A stretch of DNA of 37,618 nucleotides from Betaproteobacteria bacterium (GTDB lineage Bacteria; Pseudomonadota; Gammaproteobacteria; Burkholderiales; Casimicrobiaceae), in contig PLYT01000005.1 in assembly GCA_003153475.1 (NCBI GenBank), forward strand, positions 90,783 to 128,400, given 5' to 3'. This document shows, piece by piece, positions 16,145-23,883 of the stretch. Each line of letters opens with the position of its first letter. Positions within the stretch are counted from its first letter, which is position 1. Below the pieces are notes generated by a model. The model saw nothing but the letters and a program-made list of their open reading frames with translations, made no database searches and was not told the DNA's origin. A program made the translations under genes and the position numbers.

Positions 16145-16738
16145 CTACCGCGGCCGGTCGAGCAGAAAGCCCAGGTGTCGCCGCACCGCCGGCCATTCGC
16201 CGTCGATGATGCTGAAGACGACGGTGTCCCGCTTCGAGCCGTCCGGGAGCAGCTGGTGGTTGCGCAGCACCGCGTCCTGCTTCGCGCCGAGGCGCGCGAT
16301 GGCTGCGCGCGAGGCCTGATTGAACCAGTGCGTGCGAAATTCCACCGCGATACAGCGCAGCACTTCGAAGGCGTGAGTCAGCAGCAGGAGCTTGCATTCG
16401 GTGTTGATCGCCGTGCGCTGGGCGCGCTTCGCATACCAGGTGTACCCGATCTCGAGGTGGCGGTTAGCCGCGTCGACGTTGAAATAGCGCGTGCAGCCGA
16501 CGACGTCGCCGGTCGCGTTCTGGCGCACGGCAAACGGCATCGCTCCGAGCCGCTCGCGCATGTCGAGTGCACGCGCAATGTAATCGCCCATCTTGTCCGG
16601 CGGCGAGACCGTCGTGTACCACAGCCGCCAGAGCTCGCCGTCCGCTGCCGCATCGCGCAGGCCGGCCTCGTGCCCTGCCGCGAGCGGCTCGAGCGTCGCG
16701 TGCTCGCCTTTGAGCGTTACCGGCTCGATGAACGCCAT
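16145..16738 (-). CDS. GNAT-family N-acetyltransferase (RimJ/RimL type)
   Basis: 197 residues with a GGAGCG ribosome site. The opening VTLKGEHATLEPLAAGHEAGL and the block DVVGCTRYFNVDAANRHLEIGYTWY are typical RimL-like GNAT features. The acetyl-CoA region follows (RTAINTECKLLLLTHAFE), then FRTHWFNQASRAAIARLGA. It would acetylate an amino group of a protein N-terminus or small molecule; the substrate is unknown. It sits between moxR (15 bases upstream) and the VWA gene (82 bases downstream), an unusual insertion into the moxR-VWA pair. Confidence 0.9.
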   Translation of the reverse strand: MAFIEPVTLKGEHATLEPLAAGHEAGLRDAAADGELWRLWYTTVSPPDKMGDYIARALDMRERLGAMPFAVRQNATGDVVGCTRYFNVDAANRHLEIGYTWYAKRAQRTAINTECKLLLLTHAFEVLRCIAVEFRTHWFNQASRAAIARLGAKQDAVLRNHQLLPDGSKRDTVVFSIIDGEWPAVRRHLGFLLDRPR

Positions 16739-16753
16739 CGCAGCGCTCCGCCC

Positions 16754-17629
16754 CTAGCGGCCCGTCCGCGCCATGAACGCGACGCGCTCGAACAGCTGGA
16801 CGTCCTGCTCGTTCTTCAGCAGCGCGCCGTACAACGGCGGCACGATGATCTTCTTGTCGCTGCTGCGCAGCGCCTCGGGCGGAATATCCTCGGCGAGCAG
16901 CAGCTTGAGCCAGTCGAGCAATTCGGAGGTCGACGGCTTTTTCTTGAGCCCCGGGATGTCGCGCAGATCGAAGAAGACTTCCAGCGCCTCCTGCAGCAAG
17001 GCCTTCTTCAGCCCCGGAAAATGGACGTCGACGATGCGCGCCATCGTCGACTTGTCGGGGAATCGAATGTAATGAAAAAAGCAGCGCCGGAGGAACGCGT
17101 CCGGCAGCTCCTTTTCGTTGTTGCTGGTGATGATGATCGTCGGGCGATGGCGCGCGTGTATTGTGGCTTGCGTCTCGTAGACATGAAACTCCATCCGGTC
17201 GAGCTCGCGCAACAGATCGTTAGGAAACTCGATGTCCGCCTTGTCGACCTCGTCGATCAGCACGACCGGGGGTGCCTCCGAATCGAACGCCTGCCAGAGA
17301 ACGCCGCGCTTGATGTAGTTCCCGATGTCGGCGACGCGCTCGTTGCCGAGCTGTGAGTCGCGCAGCCGCGATACCGCATCGTATTCGTAAAGCCCCTGCT
17401 GCGCCTTGGTCGTCGACTTGACGTGCCACTGCAGCAACGGGCGGCCGAGCGCGCGCGCGACCTCCTCGGCGAGCATCGTCTTTCCGGTGCCGGGTTCTCC
17501 CTTGATCAGCAGCGGCCGCGCCAGCGTCACCGCCGCATTGACCGCGAGCATCAGGTCGGGCGTCGCGACGTAGGTGTCGGTACCTTCGAAACGCAGGGTT
17601 ATCTCGCCGTCGGGCGCACTCGGTTGCAT
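16754..17629 (-). CDS. MoxR-family AAA+ ATPase
   Basis: 291 residues. Walker A GEPGTGKT is at 44-51, Walker B is in VVLIDEVDKADIEF, and sensor 1 is in TIIITSNNEKELPDAFLRRCFFHYIRFP with the Arg finger region. The lid domain follows (DIPGLKKKPSTSELLDWLKLL). MoxR ATPases form hexamers and act as chaperones with VWA partners such as the one at 14887. It is 10 bases after the azlD stop, so azlC-azlD-moxR-GNAT-VWA may form one minus-strand transcript. Confidence 0.95.
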   Translation of the reverse strand: MQPSAPDGEITLRFEGTDTYVATPDLMLAVNAAVTLARPLLIKGEPGTGKTMLAEEVARALGRPLLQWHVKSTTKAQQGLYEYDAVSRLRDSQLGNERVADIGNYIKRGVLWQAFDSEAPPVVLIDEVDKADIEFPNDLLRELDRMEFHVYETQATIHARHRPTIIITSNNEKELPDAFLRRCFFHYIRFPDKSTMARIVDVHFPGLKKALLQEALEVFFDLRDIPGLKKKPSTSELLDWLKLLLAEDIPPEALRSSDKKIIVPPLYGALLKNEQDVQLFERVAFMARTGR

Positions 17630-17639
17630 GGGATCGATA

Positions 17640-17975
17640 TTAGCTCACAAAGCGCTGCAGCAGCCAGAGCGAGACCATGCCGACGGCGATGGTCAGCATC
17701 GTGTTGCGCCAGCGCCACGCGACGATGCCGGCAATGAGCGCGGCGATCAGCTTGATGTTGCCGATATCGAGGCGCAGAACGCCCGGTGCGGCAAACACGA
17801 TGGCGGGCACGACGATCGCGGTCAGCATGGCTGCCGGGACATGGCGCAATGCACGTGCCAGGAGCGGTGGCATTTCACGGCGCGCGAACAGGGCGATGAA
17901 CGACAGGCGCGCGGCGAAGTTGATCGCGCCGACGACGAAGATCAGCGCCCAGATCAGGAGCTGACTAATTTCCAG
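17640..17975 (-). CDS. azlD: AzlD-family small subunit of a branched-chain amino acid exporter
   Basis: About 111 residues with three to four membrane helices (LLIWALIFVVGAINFAARL, AAMLTAIVVPAIVFA, IKLIAALIAGIVAW, LTIAVGMVSLWLL). This is the AzlD pattern and length. There is no ATG, GTG or TTG near the expected start. The best candidate is CTG 17975-17973, inside the azlC stop region, five bases after GGAGAG. GTG 18026 would add 17 Arg/Pro-rich residues without a ribosome site. It works with AzlC to export leucine, isoleucine, valine or analogues. Confidence 0.85.
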   Translation of the reverse strand: MEISQLLIWALIFVVGAINFAARLSFIALFARREMPPLLARALRHVPAAMLTAIVVPAIVFAAPGVLRLDIGNIKLIAALIAGIVAWRWRNTMLTIAVGMVSLWLLQRFVS

Positions 17976-18690
17976 GTTCGCTCTCCGCGGTCGCGCCGCG
18001 CCCCGACATCCGGTCGGCGATGACACCAGCGGCGATGCCGGCCATGCCGGCGCAAATCATCGACAGCCGCATCGGCATCGCGTCCAGCGCGATCGCCGCG
18101 ACGGCCGAGGTCACGAACACAATCAACGCGGCACGCTCGTGCAGCAGCGGCGCGAGCAGCGCGAGAAAACACAGCGGCACGACAAACTCGAGCTGCCATG
18201 ACGCCGGAATGACGGCACCCGCCACGATGCCGGCGATCGTGGCGATCTGCCATGCGGCCCATAGCACGACACCGCCGCCCACGAAATACGAGACGCTACC
18301 GCGCAGGTCCGGCGACTCGCGAAACCTCCGTATGCTCGACGCGAACGCCTGATCGGTCAGCAGGAATGCGATCAGGTTGCGCCAGCGATGATTGACGGGC
18401 TTGAGATATGGTGCGAGCGCCGCGCTGTACATCAGAAAGCGCAGGCTGACGACAAAGCACGACAGGACGACCACGGCGAACGGCGCGCCTGCAGCGAGAA
18501 GCTGGGTGGCGATAATCTGTGCGGCGCCGCTGAAAATGATCATCGACATCGCAAGCGCGGACACCGGAGAAGCGCCCACGCTGATCGCACCGACACCGCA
18601 GACGATGCCGAACGGGATCAGGCCGACCGTCATCGGCAGCATGTCGCGCGCACCTTCGATGAACGCCGAACGGGAAAAGTGAGTGCGCAT
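17965..18690 (-). CDS. azlC: AzlC-family large subunit of a branched-chain amino acid exporter
   Basis: 241 residues from ATG 18690. The start FIEGARDMLPMTVGLIPFGIVCG, the segment IFSGAAQIIATQLLAAGAP and the segment RFLMYSAALAPYL are the family's signature regions. About seven to eight membrane helices follow through the inner membrane. The stop codon overlaps the start of azlD, so the two subunits are coupled. A long inverted repeat lies in its leader (18720-18761), 30 bases from the start codon. It is divergent from the aldolase gene at 18835. Confidence 0.92.
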   Translation of the reverse strand: MRTHFSRSAFIEGARDMLPMTVGLIPFGIVCGVGAISVGASPVSALAMSMIIFSGAAQIIATQLLAAGAPFAVVVLSCFVVSLRFLMYSAALAPYLKPVNHRWRNLIAFLLTDQAFASSIRRFRESPDLRGSVSYFVGGGVVLWAAWQIATIAGIVAGAVIPASWQLEFVVPLCFLALLAPLLHERAALIVFVTSAVAAIALDAMPMRLSMICAGMAGIAAGVIADRMSGRGATAESEPGN

Positions 18691-18719
18691 CGGGCTGGTG
18701 TCAGGCACTCCGAAAAGCG

Positions 18720-18761
18720 AAGGGCCTGCGGCCGACGATCGCGCTACGGCCGCAAGCCCTT
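18720..18761. promoter_or_regulatory. 15-bp-arm inverted repeat between azlC and the aldolase gene
   Basis: Arms 18720-18734 (AAGGGC-C-TGCGGCCG) and 18747-18761 (CGGCCGCA-A-GCCCTT) pair with a single mismatch around a 12-base loop. There is no T-run, and both flanking genes point away from it, so it is not an end-of-gene terminator. It falls in the azlCD leader and upstream of the aldolase promoter. It could be an operator for a dimeric repressor or an RNA leader structure. Confidence 0.5.
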
Positions 18762-18795
18762 GAGAGCATTCGTGCCGATTATAGCGCGGCCGCGC

Positions 18796-18801
18796 GATAA
18801 T
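18796..18801 (+). promoter_or_regulatory. Possible -10 box (GATAAT) for the aldolase operon
   Basis: GATAAT lies 33 bases before the ATG at 18835, at a fitting distance for a short leader with the CGAGGGA ribosome site in front of the start. I see no good -35 hexamer, which is common in this window. Confidence 0.3.
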
Positions 18802-18834
18802 AGCCGCACGCAAACCCGAACGAGGGACGCTCAA

Positions 18835-19635
18835 ATGGATCTGCCGATCAACCATTTCAAGCGCGCGATCGCATCCGGCCGGACGCCGCTCGGCGCGTGG
18901 CTCGGAAGCGGCGCTCCGTCGACTGCCGAGGCGCTCGGCTGCGCCGGATTCGATTTCCTGGTCGTCGACATGGAGCACACGCCGATCGACACTCCGCAGA
19001 TGATCGACATCCTGCGCGCGATCGCCGGGACGCCGGCGCAGGCCGTCGTGCGCCCGCCATGGAACGACATGGTCATGATCAAGCGCGCGCTCGATGCCGG
19101 CGCGCAATCCCTGCTGCTGCCGTTCGTGCAGAACGCCGACGAGGCGCGGCGAGCCGTTGCGTACACGCGCTATCCGCCCGAGGGCGTGCGCGGCGTCGCC
19201 GGCTCCCATCGTGGCAGCCGTTACGGTACCGTGGCCAATTACCACAAGCGCGCCAGCGAAGAGCTCTGCGTGATCGTGCAGATCGAGACGCTGCCTGCGC
19301 TCGGCAAGCTCCCCGAGATCGCCGCCGTCCCCGGCGTCGATTCGATTTTCGTCGGACCGAGCGATCTGTCGGCGTCGATGGGTCATCTGGGCGACGTCAC
19401 CCATCCGGCGGTCCAGGAGCATCTGGCGGCCGCCGCCGAAGCCTGCCGCCGCGCGGGTAAGCCGTCCGGCATCATCGGACCGACGCCGGAGATGGTGGCG
19501 CGCTTCATCGACTACGGCTACTCGTGGATCGCCATCGGCTCCGATATGGGGTTCATGGTCGGGCGCGCACAGGAGTACCTGTCCAGGTTTCGCCAGCCAG
19601 GCGCGGCGTCGGACAAACCCGCGGCCCCTCGCTGA
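18835..19635 (+). CDS. HpcH/HpaI-family aldolase (2-keto-3-deoxy acid type)
   Basis: 266 residues from ATG 18835 with a GAGGGA ribosome site. The TIM-barrel enzyme cleaves 2-keto-3-deoxy sugar acids or 4-hydroxy-2-oxoheptanedioate into pyruvate and an aldehyde, with a divalent metal. Visible motifs: GAWLGSGAP near 20-28, DFLVVDMEHTP (catalytic His region), VVRPPW, VQIET (metal Glu) and IFVGPSDLSASMG (metal Asp). It starts a plus-strand run with an SMP-30 lactonase and a GH31 glycosidase (64- and 66-base gaps). That context favours a sugar-acid substrate over an aromatic one. Confidence 0.9.
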   Translation: MDLPINHFKRAIASGRTPLGAWLGSGAPSTAEALGCAGFDFLVVDMEHTPIDTPQMIDILRAIAGTPAQAVVRPPWNDMVMIKRALDAGAQSLLLPFVQNADEARRAVAYTRYPPEGVRGVAGSHRGSRYGTVANYHKRASEELCVIVQIETLPALGKLPEIAAVPGVDSIFVGPSDLSASMGHLGDVTHPAVQEHLAAAAEACRRAGKPSGIIGPTPEMVARFIDYGYSWIAIGSDMGFMVGRAQEYLSRFRQPGAASDKPAAPR

Positions 19636-19699
19636 GACACCCGCGCCTGCGCACTGGTTTTCTTGTACGATGCACGTTCCAAAGCCAGCGGGATGCGTG

Positions 19700-20575
19700 A
19701 TGGAATCGCCGTTCGAGTGCGTGCTCGACGCCAAGGCCAGTCTCGGTGAATGCCCGGTCTGGTCGATCGACGAGCAGGTACTGTACTGGGTCGACATCAA
19801 TGCGCCGTCGCTCAATCGCTTCGATCCCGAAAGCCGTGTCAATCTCGCCTGGCCGATGCCTTCGTCGATCGGCTCCTTTGCACTGCGCGCACAGGGCGGA
19901 TTCGTCGCGGCGCTCCGTGACGGCATCTGGCTCATCGATCGCGCCGGCGGCCTGGGCGACCGCATGGCGGAAGCGCCCTACGATCCGGCGCACCACCGCT
20001 TCAACGATGGCCGCGCCGACCGGGCGGGGCGCTTCTGGGTCGGATCGATGAACGAGCGACGCGACGCAGCCAGCGGCGCGCTGTACTGCCTCGATGGGTA
20101 TTTCACGCTGACCCAGGTGCTCGACGGCATCATGATATCCAACGGCCTCGCCTGGAGCCCCGATGGGCAAACGCTCTATCACGCCGACACGCCCGCCCGC
20201 ACGATCAGCGCTTATGCTTTCGACACCGCCACCGGCGGCATCCGCGGCAAGCGGGAATTCGCGCACTTCGATGGCGAAACCGAACGGCCCGACGGCGCGG
20301 CGGTCGACCGCGACGGCTGCTACTGGAGCGCATTCTATCGGGGCGGCAGGATCGTGCGCCTGTCGCCGCGCGGCGAGCGCCTCGCCGAATACGCGCTGCC
20401 GGCGATGTGCCCGACGATGTGCGCGTTCGGTGGACCGGACCTCTGCACGCTCTACGTGACGACCGCTCGCCAACGGCGGGAGCCGGACGAGCTCTCGCGA
20501 CTGCCGCAGTCGGGCGGTCTGTTTGCGATGCAGGTCGATACGCCGGGATTGCCGGAGCCTAAATTCGCCGGCTGA
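19700..20575 (+). CDS. SMP-30/gluconolactonase-family sugar lactonase
   Basis: 291 residues from ATG 19700; ATG 19670 would add ten residues without family support. The six-bladed propeller metal site is seen: Glu of LGECPVWS (residues about 15-22), Asn of ISNGLAWSPDG (about 141-151) and Asp of RPDGAAVDRDG (about 193-203). The YWVDIN and FNDGRADRAGRFWVGSM blocks are typical. It hydrolyses aldono-lactones to sugar acids. Standing between a keto-acid aldolase and a glycosidase, it probably serves oxidative catabolism of a released sugar such as xylose or arabinose, which is inference. Confidence 0.92.
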   Translation: MESPFECVLDAKASLGECPVWSIDEQVLYWVDINAPSLNRFDPESRVNLAWPMPSSIGSFALRAQGGFVAALRDGIWLIDRAGGLGDRMAEAPYDPAHHRFNDGRADRAGRFWVGSMNERRDAASGALYCLDGYFTLTQVLDGIMISNGLAWSPDGQTLYHADTPARTISAYAFDTATGGIRGKREFAHFDGETERPDGAAVDRDGCYWSAFYRGGRIVRLSPRGERLAEYALPAMCPTMCAFGGPDLCTLYVTTARQRREPDELSRLPQSGGLFAMQVDTPGLPEPKFAG

Positions 20576-20641
20576 TGGCTTCTTCCGCTTGACGCGGAAA
20601 GCTGCCGATCCCGACGCTTTGAGACCTCTGGCCGGAACACC

Positions 20642-22852
20642 ATGCGACTCGACAGCAGCGACTACCTTTGCATCGATGCCTCCAGCAGCCTCGGTGCGTC
20701 GGCGTCGGGTGCCTCGTTCGCGACCTCGACCGGCGACATGCTCGAGATCGGCAGCTTCGGTCCGGGAATATTCCGCCTTCGCGTCGGGCCCAATACGCGA
20801 CCCGACTATGGCTTGATCGCCGCCCGCGCGCAGCGCTGCGACGTCGCGCAGCCATCGCGCGGCACGTGGACGTTCACTGCGGGCGATGGATCGCTCGAGC
20901 TCATCGGAACACCGCTGTCGCTGCGGCTGCTGCACACCGGCAAGCCGGTGCTCGCTTCGATCACCGACCGGACACGCGACGGGCAAACGCGCCTGCCAGC
21001 GATCGGCCGCGCACGGCAGGGGCAGTCGTGGCTTGCCGCGTACGCCCTCGCTTCGGGCGAGCCGGTTTACGGCCTGGGCGCACAGACGGGGACCTTGAGC
21101 AAGCGCGGACAACTGGTGCGATCGCAGGTCGAGCGAGCCGACACTTCACCGTCTCACTCGGGCACGAGCACGCCGTTCTGCTGGAGCCCGGGGTCCGGCG
21201 GCGGCGCCTGGGGCGTCTATGTACACACGCCTTCGCGCGTGCTGCACGGCGTCGGTTATCCCGACTGGTCGCAGCGTTCGTATGGTCTGGTCGTCGACGA
21301 CGAAGCGCTCGACTTGTTCCTGATCGCCGGGCGCGATCCCGCGCAGGTGCTCGAACGTTACACCGCGCTTACCGGCCGCGCACCGGACGTGCCGCGATGG
21401 AGTCTCGGCGTCTGGATCGCGCACGCGGGTGACCGCAGCGCCGACGACACGGTTGCAGCCGCCGCCGATTTGCGCGCGCGCCGCGTGCCTTGCGATGTGC
21501 TGATGCTCGATGGCGCCGCGCCGTGGGATCCGTGGACGTGGTTCGACTTCCGGTGGGACCCGCGACGCTACCCGGACCCGGCTGGCGCACTCGCCAGGAT
21601 CAAGCAGCATGCGCTGAAGGTAGGCGTCTGCGAGCAGCCGTCGATATCGATTCACTCGCCGCTGTTTCATGAGCTCGCCGCCAGACAGTACTTGCTGACC
21701 GACGGGCGCGGCCGGCCGTACGAGCGCGCTGCCGATGCGCCGCCGGCCGGCGTGCAGCCGGCACCGCCATCGGGCCTCATCGATTTGACCAACCCGGCCG
21801 CGTACGCCTGGTGGCGCAACGCGCACGAAGCGCTGTTCAAGGCCGGCGTCGACGTGATCGAGACCGATGGCGGCGACGACGTTCCGGCCGACGCGATCGC
21901 ATTCAATGGCGACTCGGGCGAGAGGCTTTCCAACGTCTATCCGTTGCTGTACAGCCGCTGCATATTCGACGCCGCGGATAAGTTCGCGCCAAAGGACCAG
22001 GCGCCGCCGCTGATCTGGAGCGGCGCCGGCTGGAGCGGCAGCCAGCGCTATCCGGTGCAGAGCGGCGGCGAAATGCAAACCGACTGGGAAGGTCTGGCCG
22101 CGAGCATCCGCGCCGCACTGTCGAACGGCATGAGCGGCGTGCCGTATCACGGCGGCGACGTCGGCGGCGGCTATGGCGCGGCGCCGGCATCGGCCGAGCT
22201 CTATCTGCGCTGGCTGCAGGCCGGCGTTTTCGCTTCGCACTTGAGGCTTCGCACCGGTGGCGAGCGCACGCCGTGGGACCTCGACCCGGATCAGGAAAAA
22301 ATCGCGTTGCAGTGGCTGGAATTTCGCTACCGACTGTTGCCCTACCTCGGCACGGTCATCGCGCAGGCGGCCAGGACCGGCATGCCGGTGATGCGCGCGA
22401 TGCCGCTCGCGTTCCCCGGCAACGCGCTGACCCGCGCGCACGACACGCAGTTCCTCTGCGGCGACGCTTTGCTGGTCGCACCGATCCTAGGAGCGGGCGG
22501 CGAAGTCGACGTCGCGCTGCCGCCGGGCGCGTGGTACGACCTCGCGACCCGCCAGCGCGTGGCGGGCCGGCAGGTGATCCGCTACCGCGCGACGCTCGAT
22601 CGATTTCCGGTGTTCGGTCACGAAGGGCACGCGCTGCCGCTCGGCCCGGCCGTGCAGCACACCGGAGAGATCGACCGCGAGCAGCCGCTGAACGCGCTCT
22701 GGGTGTTCGGCAAGCCTGCTCGCGCGCTGGACGGATTCGCGCAGGCGAGCATTACGCTCTCCGCCGACGGTGCGACCGTCACGGCAGCGTCGAGCGTGCA
22801 GGTCGAAGTTTTCGGCGACGCGACCGGCGTTCGCATCGACGTACCGGCGTAA
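20642..22852 (+). CDS. GH31-family glycosidase-like protein with altered catalytic surroundings
   Basis: 736 residues, close to the alpha-xylosidase YicI in size and domain order: N-terminal beta domain to about 245, TIM barrel about 250-560, C-terminal beta domains. Barrel markers include VPRWSLGVWI and the beta-3 region LMLDGAAPWDPWTWFDFRWD. The nucleophile Asp is D409 in IETDGGD, where YicI-type enzymes have KTDFGE. The acid/base Asp of WGGD is replaced by Glu (SGGE, E477), and HDIGG reads GGDVGGG. The protein may cleave an unusual alpha-glycoside or have shifted chemistry. There is no signal peptide, so it is cytoplasmic. It precedes pdxA by 11 bases. Confidence 0.88.
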   Translation: MRLDSSDYLCIDASSSLGASASGASFATSTGDMLEIGSFGPGIFRLRVGPNTRPDYGLIAARAQRCDVAQPSRGTWTFTAGDGSLELIGTPLSLRLLHTGKPVLASITDRTRDGQTRLPAIGRARQGQSWLAAYALASGEPVYGLGAQTGTLSKRGQLVRSQVERADTSPSHSGTSTPFCWSPGSGGGAWGVYVHTPSRVLHGVGYPDWSQRSYGLVVDDEALDLFLIAGRDPAQVLERYTALTGRAPDVPRWSLGVWIAHAGDRSADDTVAAAADLRARRVPCDVLMLDGAAPWDPWTWFDFRWDPRRYPDPAGALARIKQHALKVGVCEQPSISIHSPLFHELAARQYLLTDGRGRPYERAADAPPAGVQPAPPSGLIDLTNPAAYAWWRNAHEALFKAGVDVIETDGGDDVPADAIAFNGDSGERLSNVYPLLYSRCIFDAADKFAPKDQAPPLIWSGAGWSGSQRYPVQSGGEMQTDWEGLAASIRAALSNGMSGVPYHGGDVGGGYGAAPASAELYLRWLQAGVFASHLRLRTGGERTPWDLDPDQEKIALQWLEFRYRLLPYLGTVIAQAARTGMPVMRAMPLAFPGNALTRAHDTQFLCGDALLVAPILGAGGEVDVALPPGAWYDLATRQRVAGRQVIRYRATLDRFPVFGHEGHALPLGPAVQHTGEIDREQPLNALWVFGKPARALDGFAQASITLSADGATVTAASSVQVEVFGDATGVRIDVPA

Positions 22853-22863
22853 GGCGCGCGGCG

Positions 22864-23883
22864 ATGACTGCGCCGACGATCGTCGTCACCATCGGCGAAC
22901 CCGCCGGGATCGGTCCCGATCTCACCGCGCGCCTGGCCGAACGGACGTGGCCGGCGCGGCTGGTGCTCGCCGGCGATTGCGAACTGCTGCGCGAGCGTGC
23001 GCGCAGGCTCGGTGCCGGCGTGCGCCTGGTGCCGTACCTGCGCGGCAGCGCCGCCACGCCCGGCGCGCTCGAAGTCGCGCATTTTCCCGTTGCGGTGCCG
23101 GTGCAGGCAGGACGGCTCGATCCGGCCAACGCCAGAACAGTAATCGCCTCGCTCGATGCCGCGATCATCGGCTGCCTGTCCGGCGAATTCGACGCGATGG
23201 TCACCGCGCCGGTGCAGAAAAGCGTAATCAACGACGCCGGCATCCCCTTCACCGGCCATACCGAATTCCTCGCGCAGCGCACCGGCGCAGCGGCAGTCGT
23301 CATGCTGCTGGTGGGCGCCGCGCCGTGGGGGTCGCTGCGCGTCGCGCTCGCGACCACGCATCTGCCGCTCGCTGCGGTTCCGGCGGCGATCACGCGCGAA
23401 ACGCTGACGCAGACGCTGCGCATCGTGGCCGCCGACCTCGAGCACAAGTTCGGCATCGTCAAGCCGCGCCTCGGTGTGTGCGGCCTCAACCCGCACGCCG
23501 GCGAAGGCGGCTACCTCGGCCGCGAGGAAATCGACGTCATCGCTCCGGTCCTTGCGGCGCTGCGCGCCGAAGGGCTGGACGTCGCCGGACCGCTGCCGGC
23601 CGACACGATCTTCGTTCCGGCGAAGGCGCGCGATTTCGATTGCATCGTCGCGATGTACCACGACCAGGGGCTGCCGGTGCTCAAGCACGCGAGCTTCGGC
23701 CACGGCGTCAACGTGACGCTGGGTTTGCCGATCGTGCGCACCTCGGTCGACCACGGCACCGCACTCGACTTGGCCGCCGACGGCGCGCTGGCCCGCGCCG
23801 CCGATCCCGGCTCGCTGTTCGCGGCCGTAGACCTGGCGATCGACCTCGCGGCGCGGGCTCGCGCGGCGGGGCGCCGGCAATAG
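22864..23883 (+). CDS. pdxA: 4-hydroxythreonine-4-phosphate dehydrogenase
   Basis: 339 residues from ATG 22864. It oxidises 4-phosphohydroxy-L-threonine with NAD in vitamin B6 synthesis. Signatures: TIGEPAGIGPDL near 8-19, the metal/substrate His in FTGHTEFLAQRTG, GLNPHAGEGGYLGREE and MYHDQGLPVLKHASFG, then VNVTLGLPIVRTSVDHGTALDLA. These match biosynthetic PdxA, not the PdxA2 sugar-acid form. The gene begins 11 bases after the GH31 stop and its stop overlaps the presumed start of rsmA, so all may be co-transcribed. The usual upstream partner surA is absent here. Confidence 0.95.
   Translation: MTAPTIVVTIGEPAGIGPDLTARLAERTWPARLVLAGDCELLRERARRLGAGVRLVPYLRGSAATPGALEVAHFPVAVPVQAGRLDPANARTVIASLDAAIIGCLSGEFDAMVTAPVQKSVINDAGIPFTGHTEFLAQRTGAAAVVMLLVGAAPWGSLRVALATTHLPLAAVPAAITRETLTQTLRIVAADLEHKFGIVKPRLGVCGLNPHAGEGGYLGREEIDVIAPVLAALRAEGLDVAGPLPADTIFVPAKARDFDCIVAMYHDQGLPVLKHASFGHGVNVTLGLPIVRTSVDHGTALDLAADGALARAADPGSLFAAVDLAIDLAARARAAGRRQ

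Noticed and set aside
18691..19965. Minus-strand extension of azlC to 666 residues
   Set aside because: The added part is antisense to the aldolase and lactonase genes; AzlC family proteins start at ATG 18690.
22273..22860. Plus-strand frame upstream of pdxA that appears fused to it
   Set aside because: It is the off-frame reading of the GH31 gene, Arg/Pro-rich and without domains; PdxA starts at ATG 22864.
22770..23879. Long frame making rsmA look like a 625-residue fusion
   Set aside because: The first 370 residues are Arg-rich off-frame translation of pdxA; only the part from about 23880 has RsmA motifs.
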